Source: Chryseobacterium arachidis
Lineage (GTDB): Bacteria > Bacteroidota > Bacteroidia > Flavobacteriales > Weeksellaceae
Assembly (NCBI RefSeq): GCF_900129245.1
Contig: NZ_FQUT01000006.1
Coordinates: 124,001-188,000 of the forward strand
DNA: 64,000 nucleotides
Reading direction: 5' to 3'
Below are positions 35,359 through 43,588 of the stretch, in pieces. A program made the translations under genes and the position numbers. The notes below the pieces were generated by a model. That model worked only from the letters and a program-made list of their open reading frames with translations, had not been told where the DNA came from and did no database searches. Numbering within the stretch: the stretch's first letter is position 1; the number at the start of each line of letters is the position of its first letter.

Positions 35359-35404
35359 AAAAGCCTTACCAAATTTAGTAAAATTCAATAAGGCTTTTCT
35401 TTTT
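35359..35404 (-). terminator. Rho-independent terminator
   Basis: AAAAGCCTTA / TAAGGCTTTT stem with an inner AAATTT/AAATTT-like paired segment and T-runs. It ends the M48 protease gene. Confidence 0.75.
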
Positions 35405-35408
35405 ATAA

Positions 35409-36215
35409 TTATATTTTTCCGCCAGCAGCTTTATAATATTCCAAAGCTTTAGGAAGGTCTTTATTAATATCTGAGATTCTTGTTTCAGGATTCGGGTGGG
35501 TAGAAAGGAACTCAGGCTGCCTTGCTCCTGTAGAAGCCGCTTCCATTCTATTCCAGAAAGGGATTGCCTCTCTTGGATCATAGCCCGCCATTCCCATTAA
35601 ATACAGTCCCATCTTATCTGCTTCAGATTCCTGATTTCTTCCATACTTCAGTAATGCCACCTGAGAACCGATTGGATATACTTTTTCAAAAACGCTTGCC
35701 CATTGTCCGTTAGAAATTGTTCCTCCCAAGATCTGTCCGCCATACTGAGCCACCATTGCCTGAGAAATTCGTTCATTTCCGTGTCCTGCCAATGCGTGAG
35801 AAACTTCATGTCCCATTACTACAGCAAGGCCATTATCGTTTTTTGTCACCGGTAAAATTCCTGTGTAAACTGCTACTTTCCCTCCGGGCATACACCATGC
35901 ATTCAGCTCAGTGCTTTGGATAAGATTAAATTCCCAATTGTAATTCGCAAGATCTGCAGAACGTCCAATCTGTTGGTAATATCTTTCTGCCGCAGATTTT
36001 ATCCTCGATCCAACACTTACTACCCTTTTTGCGTCTGCAGTTCCGGAGATTACTTTAGATTTTCCTAAGGTTGTTTTATATTCCTGAGCAGACATCGTCA
36101 GAATTTCCGAGTTGTTCGCCAATTGCAGGGAAGATCTTCCCGTAATCGGGTTTGTAGTACAAGCCACAACAGCCAGAGCTATTGCCCCTAATCCTAAAAA
36201 GTGTGTTATTTTCAT
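35409..36215 (-). CDS. M48 family zinc metalloprotease lipoprotein (LoiP/YcaL-like)
   Basis: Protein of 268 residues with a lipoprotein signal (AIALAVVAC, Cys19), so anchored at the periplasmic face of a membrane. The zinc motif HEVSH is at 136-140; the third ligand is in the later NQESEADKMG motif, typical of M48B/C. The catalytic context NAWCMPGGKVAVYTGIL also matches. Such enzymes take part in outer-membrane protein quality control. Divergent from the DUF4251 gene. Complete and probably active. Confidence 0.93.
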   Translation of the reverse strand: MKITHFLGLGAIALAVVACTTNPITGRSSLQLANNSEILTMSAQEYKTTLGKSKVISGTADAKRVVSVGSRIKSAAERYYQQIGRSADLANYNWEFNLIQSTELNAWCMPGGKVAVYTGILPVTKNDNGLAVVMGHEVSHALAGHGNERISQAMVAQYGGQILGGTISNGQWASVFEKVYPIGSQVALLKYGRNQESEADKMGLYLMGMAGYDPREAIPFWNRMEAASTGARQPEFLSTHPNPETRISDINKDLPKALEYYKAAGGKI

Positions 36216-36248
36216 AGTTCGAGTGTATTAATTCAACCTTTACAATTT

Positions 36249-36281
36249 TTGTTCCAAATTCATTTCCAAGCAATATATTTG
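36249..36281 (+). promoter_or_regulatory. promoter of the DUF4251 gene
   Basis: TTG, 22-bp spacer, TATATTTG, about 42 bp before the chosen ATG; Bacteroidota housekeeping form. Confidence 0.55.
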
Positions 36282-36322
36282 CATATAATTTGCTATTTAA
36301 ATTTAATAATAATTTTAGTATC

Positions 36323-36868
36323 ATGAAAAAGTATATTTCAATCATATTTATTTTTGGATTTTTAATGATCTTCCAAAACGGATTTTCACAAACCAAAACC
36401 GATTCTCAGACAGTGGCAGAGCTTGTGAATTCAGAAGATTTTTCATTTCATGCAGAAAGAGCGACACCAACCAATTATGACGTAATTAACGTGATGAATT
36501 CACTTCCGAATACCACTTCAACAAGAATCTTGGATCTTTCGGGAAGTAATTACTCGATCGATTTAAGAAAAGATAAACTGGAGGTTACTTTGCCGTATTT
36601 CGGAAGAGTTTTTAATCCTACTTACGGAAATACAAATCAGAACAGCTACAGATTTACCTCTAAAGATTTTGTAGTTTCCAAATCTCAAGGCAGAAAAGGA
36701 AAATCAATCGTAAAAATTAAAGTAAACGATCAAAGTTCTGTAGACGAAATTATCATTGAAGTATTTAAAAACGGTAAAGCTTTTACCTCAATCAGAAGTA
36801 ACGACCGACAGCCGATTTCTTATGACGGATATATTTCGAAGAATGAGGAAGTAAAAGAGAAACTTTAA
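36323..36868 (+). CDS. DUF4251 domain secreted protein
   Basis: The ATG at 36323 is chosen because it begins the signal peptide MKKYISIIFIFGFLMIFQNGFSQ; an upstream in-frame start would spoil it. The 181-residue product, after cleavage, has the DUF4251 fold as I recognise it: SEDFSFHAERATPT, YSIDLRKDKLEVTLPYFGR and SKDFVVSKSQGRKGKSIVKI. Many Bacteroidota have such proteins in the periplasm or outer membrane; the function is unknown. Own promoter and own terminator. Confidence 0.85.
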   Translation: MKKYISIIFIFGFLMIFQNGFSQTKTDSQTVAELVNSEDFSFHAERATPTNYDVINVMNSLPNTTSTRILDLSGSNYSIDLRKDKLEVTLPYFGRVFNPTYGNTNQNSYRFTSKDFVVSKSQGRKGKSIVKIKVNDQSSVDEIIIEVFKNGKAFTSIRSNDRQPISYDGYISKNEEVKEKL

Positions 36869-36886
36869 TTATCTTAAGAATCATAA

Positions 36887-36929
36887 AAAAAGAGTATATT
36901 GAATAGTGTTCAGTATACTCTTTTGTTTT
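36887..36929. terminator. Rho-independent terminator
   Basis: AAAAAGAGTATA / TATACTCTTTT hairpin with a long loop. It lies between the DUF4251 gene and the small membrane protein on the opposite strand. Confidence 0.85.
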
Positions 36930-36947
36930 ATCATTAAAACTTTTAAT

Positions 36948-37139
36948 TTATTTTTTTCTCATAAAATTCCCGAAAATGATTCCTAAAGAACCGATTATCG
37001 GAAAAAAGAATAAGACAAGATAAGGTATAATATCCGATTTATTTTTAATTAAAATCATAATTGAGGTGATGTACAAAGTCATTGCCAAGCCTGCAAAAAA
37101 CATTATATGAGATGGTGTAATTGATAATATACTCATCAT
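36948..37139 (-). CDS. small two-helix membrane protein
   Basis: Protein of 63 residues with helices at about 9-27 and 38-57. The second helix (IPYLVLFFFPIIGSLG) resembles the PLDc_N (phospholipase D N-terminal) two-helix domain found alone in many small bacterial proteins. Six bases separate it from the upstream acidic protein gene on the same strand, and a terminator follows, so it is probably the last gene of that unit. A second in-frame ATG is the next codon. Real gene likely; function unknown. Confidence 0.65.
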   Translation of the reverse strand: MMSILSITPSHIMFFAGLAMTLYITSIMILIKNKSDIIPYLVLFFFPIIGSLGIIFGNFMRKK

Positions 37140-37145
37140 TAATAT

Positions 37146-39410
37146 TTATCCTTTTGTTCTAAAATCTTTTATTTCCTGAATTCTATTTTCGTAATATTCT
37201 TTCTTTTCAGGAGTTTTCTCTATCAAAATCTGAAACGCTTTAATCGCTTTAGAATACAGTTTCTGTTCAAAGTAAAGATTCGCCAATGTTTCGGTCATCA
37301 AATGGGAAATATCGTCATTTCTTTCTTTTACTACATAACTGCTTTCGTCTTTAAGCTGGCTGATTTTGGGATTATTTTCAATGAAAGCCTCAATTGCTTT
37401 TGTTTTAATTTCCTCTTTTTCTTTTTCAACCTCTTTAGTCCTGTCAATTTTCAGCCAACTTTGCCAGGTATTAATAAATCCTGGAACATTACTGTCAAGA
37501 GCAACAGAACTCTTATTTTCACTTACAACTTCAGGGATTTCTTCCTGCGGAGTTTCCCCCTTATTATCCGCCTCACTTTCTGTTACATTCCATTTAGAAA
37601 TATCTGTTCCAAAAAACGAAACATTCATCGCAGGAACTTCTTCTTTAGCTTCTTCGATGCTTTCATCAGCCGGTATTTCTTCCTGTATTTTTACAGCTAC
37701 GATTTCAGGTGAAGCCACAACTGTTTCTTCTTCATTCTTAGTTTCAGCAACCGCTGGCTTATCAAGCATTGAATCAGGGAGATGAGATTCGAAAGACATA
37801 GGCTTCCACTCCAATATTGCTTCTGTAGTTTCTACAGCTTCAGATTCTTTTATTTCATCAACTGTTTCGGAAGGAGTTTTTTCTTCGGTAAGTTCTTGCT
37901 TATTTTCAACTTCAGAAGGCCTTACTTCAAAACTTTGGGTTTCTGCAAAGCTTATATCATTTCCAATATTTTCGGGCTCTTCTTCCTTTTTAACAGCTTC
38001 GGAAGCTGCTTTTTCTTTCATTTTTTTCTCAACTTCTTCTATCAGACGACGCATTTCATTTTCATGCTTGTTGATATTTTGTTGAGCCACTTCAGCCATT
38101 GTATCTTCTGAATTGTTTGGCTGAATTTTTACTTCCGGTAAAAAAGATTCTGTCCCATGGAAACTTAATTCAGTTTCATCCTGTACCACATTCTTTTCTT
38201 TTTCAGAAGAAATTTCATCTTCATTGATGATTTTTTCAGGAGTAAAATCCGCTACTTTTTCATTGTTTAAATCTTCCGCAATCCTTTCTGTCTCTTCAAC
38301 CGTTTCACTTTCATGTATTTCAGCTTCAGCAAACAAAGGTTCTACTTCATGAAAACTTAACTGTGAACTATCTTCTACAATCTCTTCCTCTTTTCCCTGT
38401 GAAATTTCATCTTCATTAATAATTTTTTCAGGAGTGAAATCCGCCGATTCATCTTTATCTAAATCATCAGATTCTATTGTAATTAATTCTCTCTTTTCAA
38501 CCTCTTCAACCGTTTCATTTTCCTGGACTTCAACTTCAGAAAGCAAAGGTTCTACTTCATGTAAGCTTAATTGTGAGTCATCTTCTACAATTCCCTCTTC
38601 TTTTTCCAATGGGATTTCATCTTTACTAATGATTTTTTCAGGAGTGAAATCTGTTTGATCTAAAGCTTTTGTTTCAAACTCTGGAATTGTATTTTCTTCT
38701 TCAATATTATTTTCAGAAACAGGTTCTTCAATCTCAGTATCCGTTATTTTTGAATCTTCAACGGCAATTTCATCTTGGAGATTTTCATTATTATCAGGCA
38801 AAATCTCTTTCTTTTCAACTTTCTGAGTAACGATAGAGCCCGATTCCAAAGTGGATTCAAGATCAATGGTTTCTGCAAGATCGTCATTAAGAAAGTCTTC
38901 TTCCCCTTCAAATAAAATTCTGTTTCGTTGGCCGTTCACATAAACATGCTTAACCTCCTCTTGAGGAGTTGGAAGTACTCTGGTTTCCTCTTTCCGGTCG
39001 ATAATATCCCGTTTAGGTTGTTCCAAGATTTCAGGCTGAGCTTCAATAGATCGAGCCTCTTCCCTTTTAATTGGGAAATTGGAACTTTTTGCTTTTTGTA
39101 ATAATGTAAGCGGATTTTCTGCCGGAATTTTCTTTTCTTTCTTCGTTTCAGGCTGAATATCCGGCTTTGGACGCTGCTGAATTTTACCGTTAATCAGCTG
39201 ATACAGAATTTTTTTATCGGTAGTGTAAGCCGCCGTGGTAGACAGAACTTTCTGGTAATTTGCCTTATCGTAAAGATTAACTCCATATAAGTATAAGGCT
39301 CTGATATTCTGAACATAGGGAAAAGAATTAATCTCCTCTTTCAGAAGATCCAGATCCTCTGATTGAATGTTTTTTGGGGCCTTTAATAATTCTAAAACTC
39401 TATGATTCAT
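37146..39410 (-). CDS. large acidic repeat protein with TPR-like C-terminus
   Basis: Protein of 754 residues without signal peptide, with a very acidic middle rich in Glu. Residues 1-75 form a helical N-domain (LKEEINSFPYVQNIRALYLYG). Three degenerate tandem repeats begin at residues 254, 324 and 388 (each DFTPEKII..DEI..., then LS.HEVEPL). A short coiled-coil follows near 450-475. The last ~75 residues (MTETLANLYFEQKLYSKAIKAFQILI) look like a TPR hairpin. It directly follows lptE (1-bp gap). A comparable TPR protein sits next to lptE in other flavobacteria; its role is not known. Confidence 0.85.
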   Translation of the reverse strand: MNHRVLELLKAPKNIQSEDLDLLKEEINSFPYVQNIRALYLYGVNLYDKANYQKVLSTTAAYTTDKKILYQLINGKIQQRPKPDIQPETKKEKKIPAENPLTLLQKAKSSNFPIKREEARSIEAQPEILEQPKRDIIDRKEETRVLPTPQEEVKHVYVNGQRNRILFEGEEDFLNDDLAETIDLESTLESGSIVTQKVEKKEILPDNNENLQDEIAVEDSKITDTEIEEPVSENNIEEENTIPEFETKALDQTDFTPEKIISKDEIPLEKEEGIVEDDSQLSLHEVEPLLSEVEVQENETVEEVEKRELITIESDDLDKDESADFTPEKIINEDEISQGKEEEIVEDSSQLSFHEVEPLFAEAEIHESETVEETERIAEDLNNEKVADFTPEKIINEDEISSEKEKNVVQDETELSFHGTESFLPEVKIQPNNSEDTMAEVAQQNINKHENEMRRLIEEVEKKMKEKAASEAVKKEEEPENIGNDISFAETQSFEVRPSEVENKQELTEEKTPSETVDEIKESEAVETTEAILEWKPMSFESHLPDSMLDKPAVAETKNEEETVVASPEIVAVKIQEEIPADESIEEAKEEVPAMNVSFFGTDISKWNVTESEADNKGETPQEEIPEVVSENKSSVALDSNVPGFINTWQSWLKIDRTKEVEKEKEEIKTKAIEAFIENNPKISQLKDESSYVVKERNDDISHLMTETLANLYFEQKLYSKAIKAFQILIEKTPEKKEYYENRIQEIKDFRTKG
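38090..38651 (-). repeat. three tandem ~64-70-residue coding repeats
   Basis: Inside the acidic protein gene, the block encoding DFTPEKII recurs three times (starting at 38651, 38441 and 38249 on the minus strand), with clear nucleotide similarity, e.g. TTTTTTCAGGAGTRAAATC on the plus strand. Confidence 0.8.
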
Positions 39411-39411
39411 G

Positions 39412-39936
39412 TTACCAATTCGCTACAATGTCGTTAAATATCTTATTTATAATCCTGTCGGTTGCAATTTTCACCTGAGAACTTTCTATCTCAGACTGTG
39501 ATAAATTACTGTTGAAAACAGCCTCGTCAGAATAGCTTCTGTCAAAACTGAAATCGGGGTGAAGTTTGTTCTCATAATGAACCTTTACCGTAATGGTCAG
39601 TTTATTCTGAGATTCCTGCACCACTCCACCTGTATTTTGGTTCGTTACTGTATTCGAACCGATAGTAGTAGGGGTTATTGAGTAATCTGTAATTTCTCCT
39701 TCAACCAAAATATCCGGATTTGTTTTTGTTCCTTTTAAAGTTGTTCTCTGCAAAAAACGATTCTGGATATCCGTAGAAAACTGCTGCGATAAGGTAGGAT
39801 TTACCAAAGGTGCATTGTTCGGAAATTCGCTGATCTGTATCGTTTTTTCATCCGTAAGAGATGAACCTGAAAAGCTGTAACACTGATGAAACAGCGAAAG
39901 AATAACAAATCCAAAGATTATTTTTATCTTACTCAT
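39412..39936 (-). CDS. lptE: LPS assembly lipoprotein LptE (Bacteroidota type)
   Basis: Protein of 174 residues with a lipoprotein signal ending LSLFHQC (Cys19), followed by YSFSG, the hallmark start of Bacteroidota LptE. The mature domain (IQISEFPNNAPLVNPTLSQQF, then LVEGEITDYSITP) fits the two-helix/beta-sheet LptE fold. LptE plugs the LptD barrel and helps insert LPS into the outer membrane. It overlaps the upstream membrane-protein gene by 4 bp (ATGA), and the sigma-54 activator gene precedes that; this order is conserved in flavobacteria. Confidence 0.93.
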   Translation of the reverse strand: MSKIKIIFGFVILSLFHQCYSFSGSSLTDEKTIQISEFPNNAPLVNPTLSQQFSTDIQNRFLQRTTLKGTKTNPDILVEGEITDYSITPTTIGSNTVTNQNTGGVVQESQNKLTITVKVHYENKLHPDFSFDRSYSDEAVFNSNLSQSEIESSQVKIATDRIINKIFNDIVANW

Positions 39937-40625
39937 AAACCTATTTTTTGATTCTGGGTTTCCAGAACATCTTTAAAACTCATATATTTAATACAAATTC
40001 CTACCGGAATCGTAAAAATTAAACCAATACCGCAGGCTATAATTCCTAATTCGGCAATGATACCCACTACAATCAGGAAAAGGAAAATCACTAAAAAGTT
40101 TTTCTTTGCAATTTTCCACGAGAGCGAATACGCCTGTCTTACACTCTGGATTCTGTGAATCGAAATTAGCGGCTGCACAAAATAGAACGACACACTGAAT
40201 GCAATCAGAAATAATACATACAGAAAAATCCAGATTCCCATTCCTCCGATCATAATAGCCGGATCTAATTGCTCTCCTTCTGATGCTGCAATAATTATCG
40301 GCATTAAACTTATCTGTATCGGTATCATTAAAACAAAAATGACTGCCAATAATAAAATTAAAAATTTGAAATACACCCAGAAGTCTGTAAAATCAAAAAT
40401 ATCTCCTGCTTCCAGTTTTTGTCCTTCATCCACTTTCTTACATATCTTCAGGAAGTTTCCCATGGCCAGAACTCCACAAAAAGGGATGATACTCATTACA
40501 ATAGCAAGCAGCGTTGCTACTATAAATCCTCCCATGTCTTTTTTAAATAGCTCGAAACCATCCGAAATATATTTTCCTATTCTAAAATCGTACCCTCTGG
40601 TTGTAATCGAATCAAAATTCATCAT
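39933..40625 (-). CDS. multi-pass membrane protein of unknown function
   Basis: Protein of 230 residues with six helices in three pairs and glycine-rich turns. The N-terminus (YDFRIGKYISDGFELFKKDMGGF) and the paired-helix pattern resemble DUF975/glycerophosphoryl-diester-type membrane domains. Labels such as 'beta-carotene monooxygenase' sometimes seen for such proteins have no basis here. It lies between the sigma-54 activator gene (18-bp gap) and lptE (4-bp overlap), so it is co-transcribed with both. Confidence 0.75.
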   Translation of the reverse strand: MMNFDSITTRGYDFRIGKYISDGFELFKKDMGGFIVATLLAIVMSIIPFCGVLAMGNFLKICKKVDEGQKLEAGDIFDFTDFWVYFKFLILLLAVIFVLMIPIQISLMPIIIAASEGEQLDPAIMIGGMGIWIFLYVLFLIAFSVSFYFVQPLISIHRIQSVRQAYSLSWKIAKKNFLVIFLFLIVVGIIAELGIIACGIGLIFTIPVGICIKYMSFKDVLETQNQKIGL

Positions 40626-40643
40626 TGTTTAATTATTTAGTTT

Positions 40644-41936
40644 TTATTCTTCTAAGTTATATTGTTTTATTTTTCTGTATAATGTTCTCTGTGAGATTCC
40701 CAATTCATCCGCCGCTTTGTTCCTACGCCCTTTATGCTTCTCCAATGCTTTGATAATCAAATCCTTTTCGTTATTTTGAAGCGATAAAGATTCCGGTCTG
40801 TTTTCTTCAATTTCAATATCCTCAAAATCTTCATAACTCTCTTCAGGAGAAGAAATGATCGTCGGATTCTGTACGACCGGAGCATTGTTATTACTGTTCT
40901 CAAAATACAACAAAGAGCCGGGAGTTATGTTCTGTTGAGTCTCAGGAGTATAAATTCGGTTAATCAGATTTTTTTCGTGATTGCTCAGATCAGAATTCCC
41001 TCTGTTTTTTATCAATTCCGAAGTTAAGGATTTTAAATCATTAATATCGTTCCGCATGTCAAAGAGAATTTTATACATAATTTCCCTTTCACTTCCAAAA
41101 TCATTCTGCTTCTGATTGTTCGGTGCGTTTACCACCATAGGAAGATGCGTCTCCATCGGAATATATTCTGCCAGTTTTTCAACTGTTACATGCCTGTTTC
41201 TCTCGACTACCGTCATTTGTTCAACCAAATTTCTCAGCTGACGGACATTCCCGGGAAAAGTATAATTTTCGATATAATGAACTGCGCTCGGCTCCAATTC
41301 CAGCTCAGGCATTCTGTATTTCTCAGCAAAATCTATAGCAAACTTTCTGAAAAGCAAATGAATATCTCCTTTTCTTTCCCTTAAAGCCGGCATATCAATT
41401 TGTACGGTATTCAGACGATAAAACAAATCCTCACGGAATCTTCCGTCATGAATGGCTTTCATCATGTTCACATTCGTTGCCGCAACAATTCTCACATTGG
41501 TTTTCTGAACCTGCGAAGAACCTACTTTCATGAATTCGCCGCTTTCGAGAACCCTTAAAAGGCGAACCTGAGTCTGTAGAGGCAGTTCCCCAACCTCATC
41601 AAGGAAAATAGTTCCGCCGTCTGCCACCTCGAAATACCCTTTTCGGGTTGTTGTAGCTCCGGTAAAAGCTCCTTTTTCGTGACCAAAAAGTTCGGAATCG
41701 ATTGTTCCTTCAGGAATTGCTCCACAGTTGACAACGATGTAAGGCTGATGTTTTCTTTTAGATTCTGAATGAATAATTTTCGGAATAAATTCTTTACCAA
41801 CACCACTTTCTCCTATTACAAGGACTGAAATATCTGTGGGTGCCACCTGAATTGATTTTTCTAAAGCACGGTTTAAAGCCGGAAAATTTCCAATAATTCC
41901 GAATCGGTTTTTTATATTTTGTAGCTCGTTGCTCAT
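40644..41936 (-). CDS. sigma-54-dependent transcriptional activator (no receiver domain)
   Basis: Protein of 430 residues. The AAA+ domain starts almost at residue 15: Walker A GESGVGKE, the sigma-54-contacting loop GAFTGA, Walker B GGTIFLDEVGELP, and the arginine-finger region REDLFYRLN. A long linker rich in Asn, Glu and Pro (about 270-375) leads to a Fis-type HTH at the very C-terminus (GRRNKAADELGISQRTLYRKIKQY). No response-regulator domain, so it is not driven by a phosphorelay; activity may depend on expression or a partner. Such activators sit before lptE in flavobacteria, but their targets are not established here. Confidence 0.93.
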   Translation of the reverse strand: MSNELQNIKNRFGIIGNFPALNRALEKSIQVAPTDISVLVIGESGVGKEFIPKIIHSESKRKHQPYIVVNCGAIPEGTIDSELFGHEKGAFTGATTTRKGYFEVADGGTIFLDEVGELPLQTQVRLLRVLESGEFMKVGSSQVQKTNVRIVAATNVNMMKAIHDGRFREDLFYRLNTVQIDMPALRERKGDIHLLFRKFAIDFAEKYRMPELELEPSAVHYIENYTFPGNVRQLRNLVEQMTVVERNRHVTVEKLAEYIPMETHLPMVVNAPNNQKQNDFGSEREIMYKILFDMRNDINDLKSLTSELIKNRGNSDLSNHEKNLINRIYTPETQQNITPGSLLYFENSNNNAPVVQNPTIISSPEESYEDFEDIEIEENRPESLSLQNNEKDLIIKALEKHKGRRNKAADELGISQRTLYRKIKQYNLEE

Positions 41937-42027
41937 AAGTAAGTTTTAGATTAGTTTTCCTACAGTTTTTTTAGCTGCAGAAATTGATTAATTCGTTAAA
42001 ATTTAATTTGAATTTTATTTCTGTTAA

Positions 42028-42459
42028 TTAACCAATTAGATCTAAATAATCTTTGTTTCTGACTTTTGAAACCTTCGTTTTAAAATATAAAATTACAGCA
42101 AAAAGATTTTTTCCACTGTTTTTCTCGTAGTTTTTCAGGAGTTGATTATGCTTTTCTTTTTCAGAAAAACCTACACCTGATTTATTTTTATATGAATAAT
42201 CACATTTTTTCCCTGAGAAGATTTTCCCGATCAAATCAATCGCATTTTGCTTTTGATTGATAGCAAAATTATTTCTCGGATTTTCTTTAACACAAAATTG
42301 CTGTGAATCTTCACAATCATGATTTAAAAACTGATTATAAAGTTCATACAATTGTTTACAGTCTTCACCTTCAACATTTCCATTCGTAATCTGTGCCGAA
42401 ATATTGCTGCAGATTATTACCAACAATACACTTAGGCAATACTTATGAAGTTTTTCCAT
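42028..42459 (-). CDS. small secreted Cys-containing protein of unknown function
   Basis: Protein of 143 residues with a clear signal peptide (HKYCLSVLLVIICSNISAQ). The mature part has four to five cysteines (DCKQLYELY, HDCEDSQQFC, KKCDYSY) that could form disulfides in the periplasm. No family recognised. It overlaps the end of the DUF1016 nuclease gene by 17 bp and with it forms an insertion between miaB and the sigma-54 activator, which are usually close neighbours. Confidence 0.7.
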   Translation of the reverse strand: MEKLHKYCLSVLLVIICSNISAQITNGNVEGEDCKQLYELYNQFLNHDCEDSQQFCVKENPRNNFAINQKQNAIDLIGKIFSGKKCDYSYKNKSGVGFSEKEKHNQLLKNYEKNSGKNLFAVILYFKTKVSKVRNKDYLDLIG

Positions 42460-43561
42460 TGTCTGAGTTTAAAATGTTAATAAAATCTTCTTTACTTGGC
42501 AATACGGTAAAATATTTACTGGAAAAAACCTGTTCATTATCTTCCGGTAATGTATATCGCACCAATGCTTCACTTTTATCCTGACACAGAATAATTCCTA
42601 TGGTTTTATTTTCATCCTCAAGGCGCTTTTCTCTGTCGTAATAGTTGACATACATCTGCATTTGTCCAATGTCTTGATGCTTCAGTTCACCGATTTTTAA
42701 ATCAATTAAAACAAAACATTTTAAGATTCTATTGTAAAAAACCAAATCTATTTTAAAATGTTTCTCATCAAAAGTTATTCTGTTTTGTCTTGCAACAAAG
42801 GTAAAACCAGTTCCTAATTCTAAAAGGAAATGTTCTAATTTATCGATGAGTTCAGATTCTAATTCGGTTTCAGAATAGTTTGGTTTTTCAGACAGCCCCA
42901 GAAATTCTAAAATATAAGGATCTTTGATGAGATCTTTCGGTTTTTCTATTATTTGACCTTTTTCAGATAGCTGAATAATCTCTTCTTTATTTTTACTTAA
43001 AGATAGCCTTGTATATAATGCTGAATCGTACTGTCTCTGCAGTTCTCTTAAGCTCCAGTTATTTTTAAAACTTTCAATTTCGTAGAATTTTCTTTCGTTG
43101 ATATCTTTTATACGCATCAGTTTTAAATAATGTGACCATGAAAGATTGAAATTAACAGACTGTACCTGTTGAATTGGAAAAACGTCAGACAGTGTCTGAC
43201 CAATTGAATTTAAAGATTTCTGAGGTAGTGTTTCCGAAATTGGATTTTCAATCTTTTTTAATTGTGCAGACGGTGTTTGCACAATTGAATAAGACAAATA
43301 AAATTGTCTCATTAAATCTAAATTTCTTTTTGAAAATCCTTTTCCATATCTTTTAGTGAGCTCAATAGCAAGATTTTTAATTAATTCCGCACCATATTCT
43401 GCTCTTTCCTGTCCGTGCTGTTCCTCTTCTACAATCATTCTTCCGATCTCATAGTAAGTGAGAACCATCGTTTGATTTACAGCCACCGCAACTCTCTTTC
43501 TGGCATTATCTAGTAATGCAGAAATATTCTGTAGCAGTTGTTGTGATTGTAGATTATCCAT
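42443..43561 (-). CDS. DUF1016/YhcG-type PD-(D/E)XK nuclease family protein
   Basis: Protein of 372 residues. The N-terminal DUF1016_N helical domain starts ISALLDNARKRVAVAVN and includes YYEIGRMIVEEEQHGQERAEYG. The C-terminal half is the YhcG nuclease fold: ILEFLGLSEKPNYSETELE..LIDKLEHFLLELG, then FVARQNRITFDEKHFKIDLVFYN and FVLIDLKIGELKHQDIGQMQMYVNYYD, where Asp-x-Lys and the downstream Gln are the expected active site. Between the halves, before LSWSHY, is an unusual 45-residue stretch of four degenerate copies of an [S/P]I-x-[Q/E]T-type motif, encoded by palindromic DNA. Often linked to restriction-modification or defence loci; none is adjacent here. Confidence 0.9.
   Translation of the reverse strand: MDNLQSQQLLQNISALLDNARKRVAVAVNQTMVLTYYEIGRMIVEEEQHGQERAEYGAELIKNLAIELTKRYGKGFSKRNLDLMRQFYLSYSIVQTPSAQLKKIENPISETLPQKSLNSIGQTLSDVFPIQQVQSVNFNLSWSHYLKLMRIKDINERKFYEIESFKNNWSLRELQRQYDSALYTRLSLSKNKEEIIQLSEKGQIIEKPKDLIKDPYILEFLGLSEKPNYSETELESELIDKLEHFLLELGTGFTFVARQNRITFDEKHFKIDLVFYNRILKCFVLIDLKIGELKHQDIGQMQMYVNYYDREKRLEDENKTIGIILCQDKSEALVRYTLPEDNEQVFSSKYFTVLPSKEDFINILNSDNGKTS
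43160..43290. repeat. palindromic repeat units inside the DUF1016 gene
   Basis: Two related units, GTCAGACAGTGTCTGAC (43184-43200, perfect 8-bp arms) and ATTGTGCA-N9-TGCACAAT (43261-43285), are each followed by CAATTGAAT. More degenerate copies lie around 43155 and 43230. They encode SIGQTLSDV, SIVQTPSAQ, PIQQVQSV and PISETLPQK. Confidence 0.65.
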
Positions 43562-43588
43562 TATTTGAAGAACTTAAAACTTTAAATT

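Noticed and set aside
37302..38658. Several long plus-strand frames rich in Phe and Ser opposite the acidic protein gene
   Set aside because: They are antisense shadows of a Glu/Lys-rich coding strand; composition is explained by the real gene and no start context or domain is seen.
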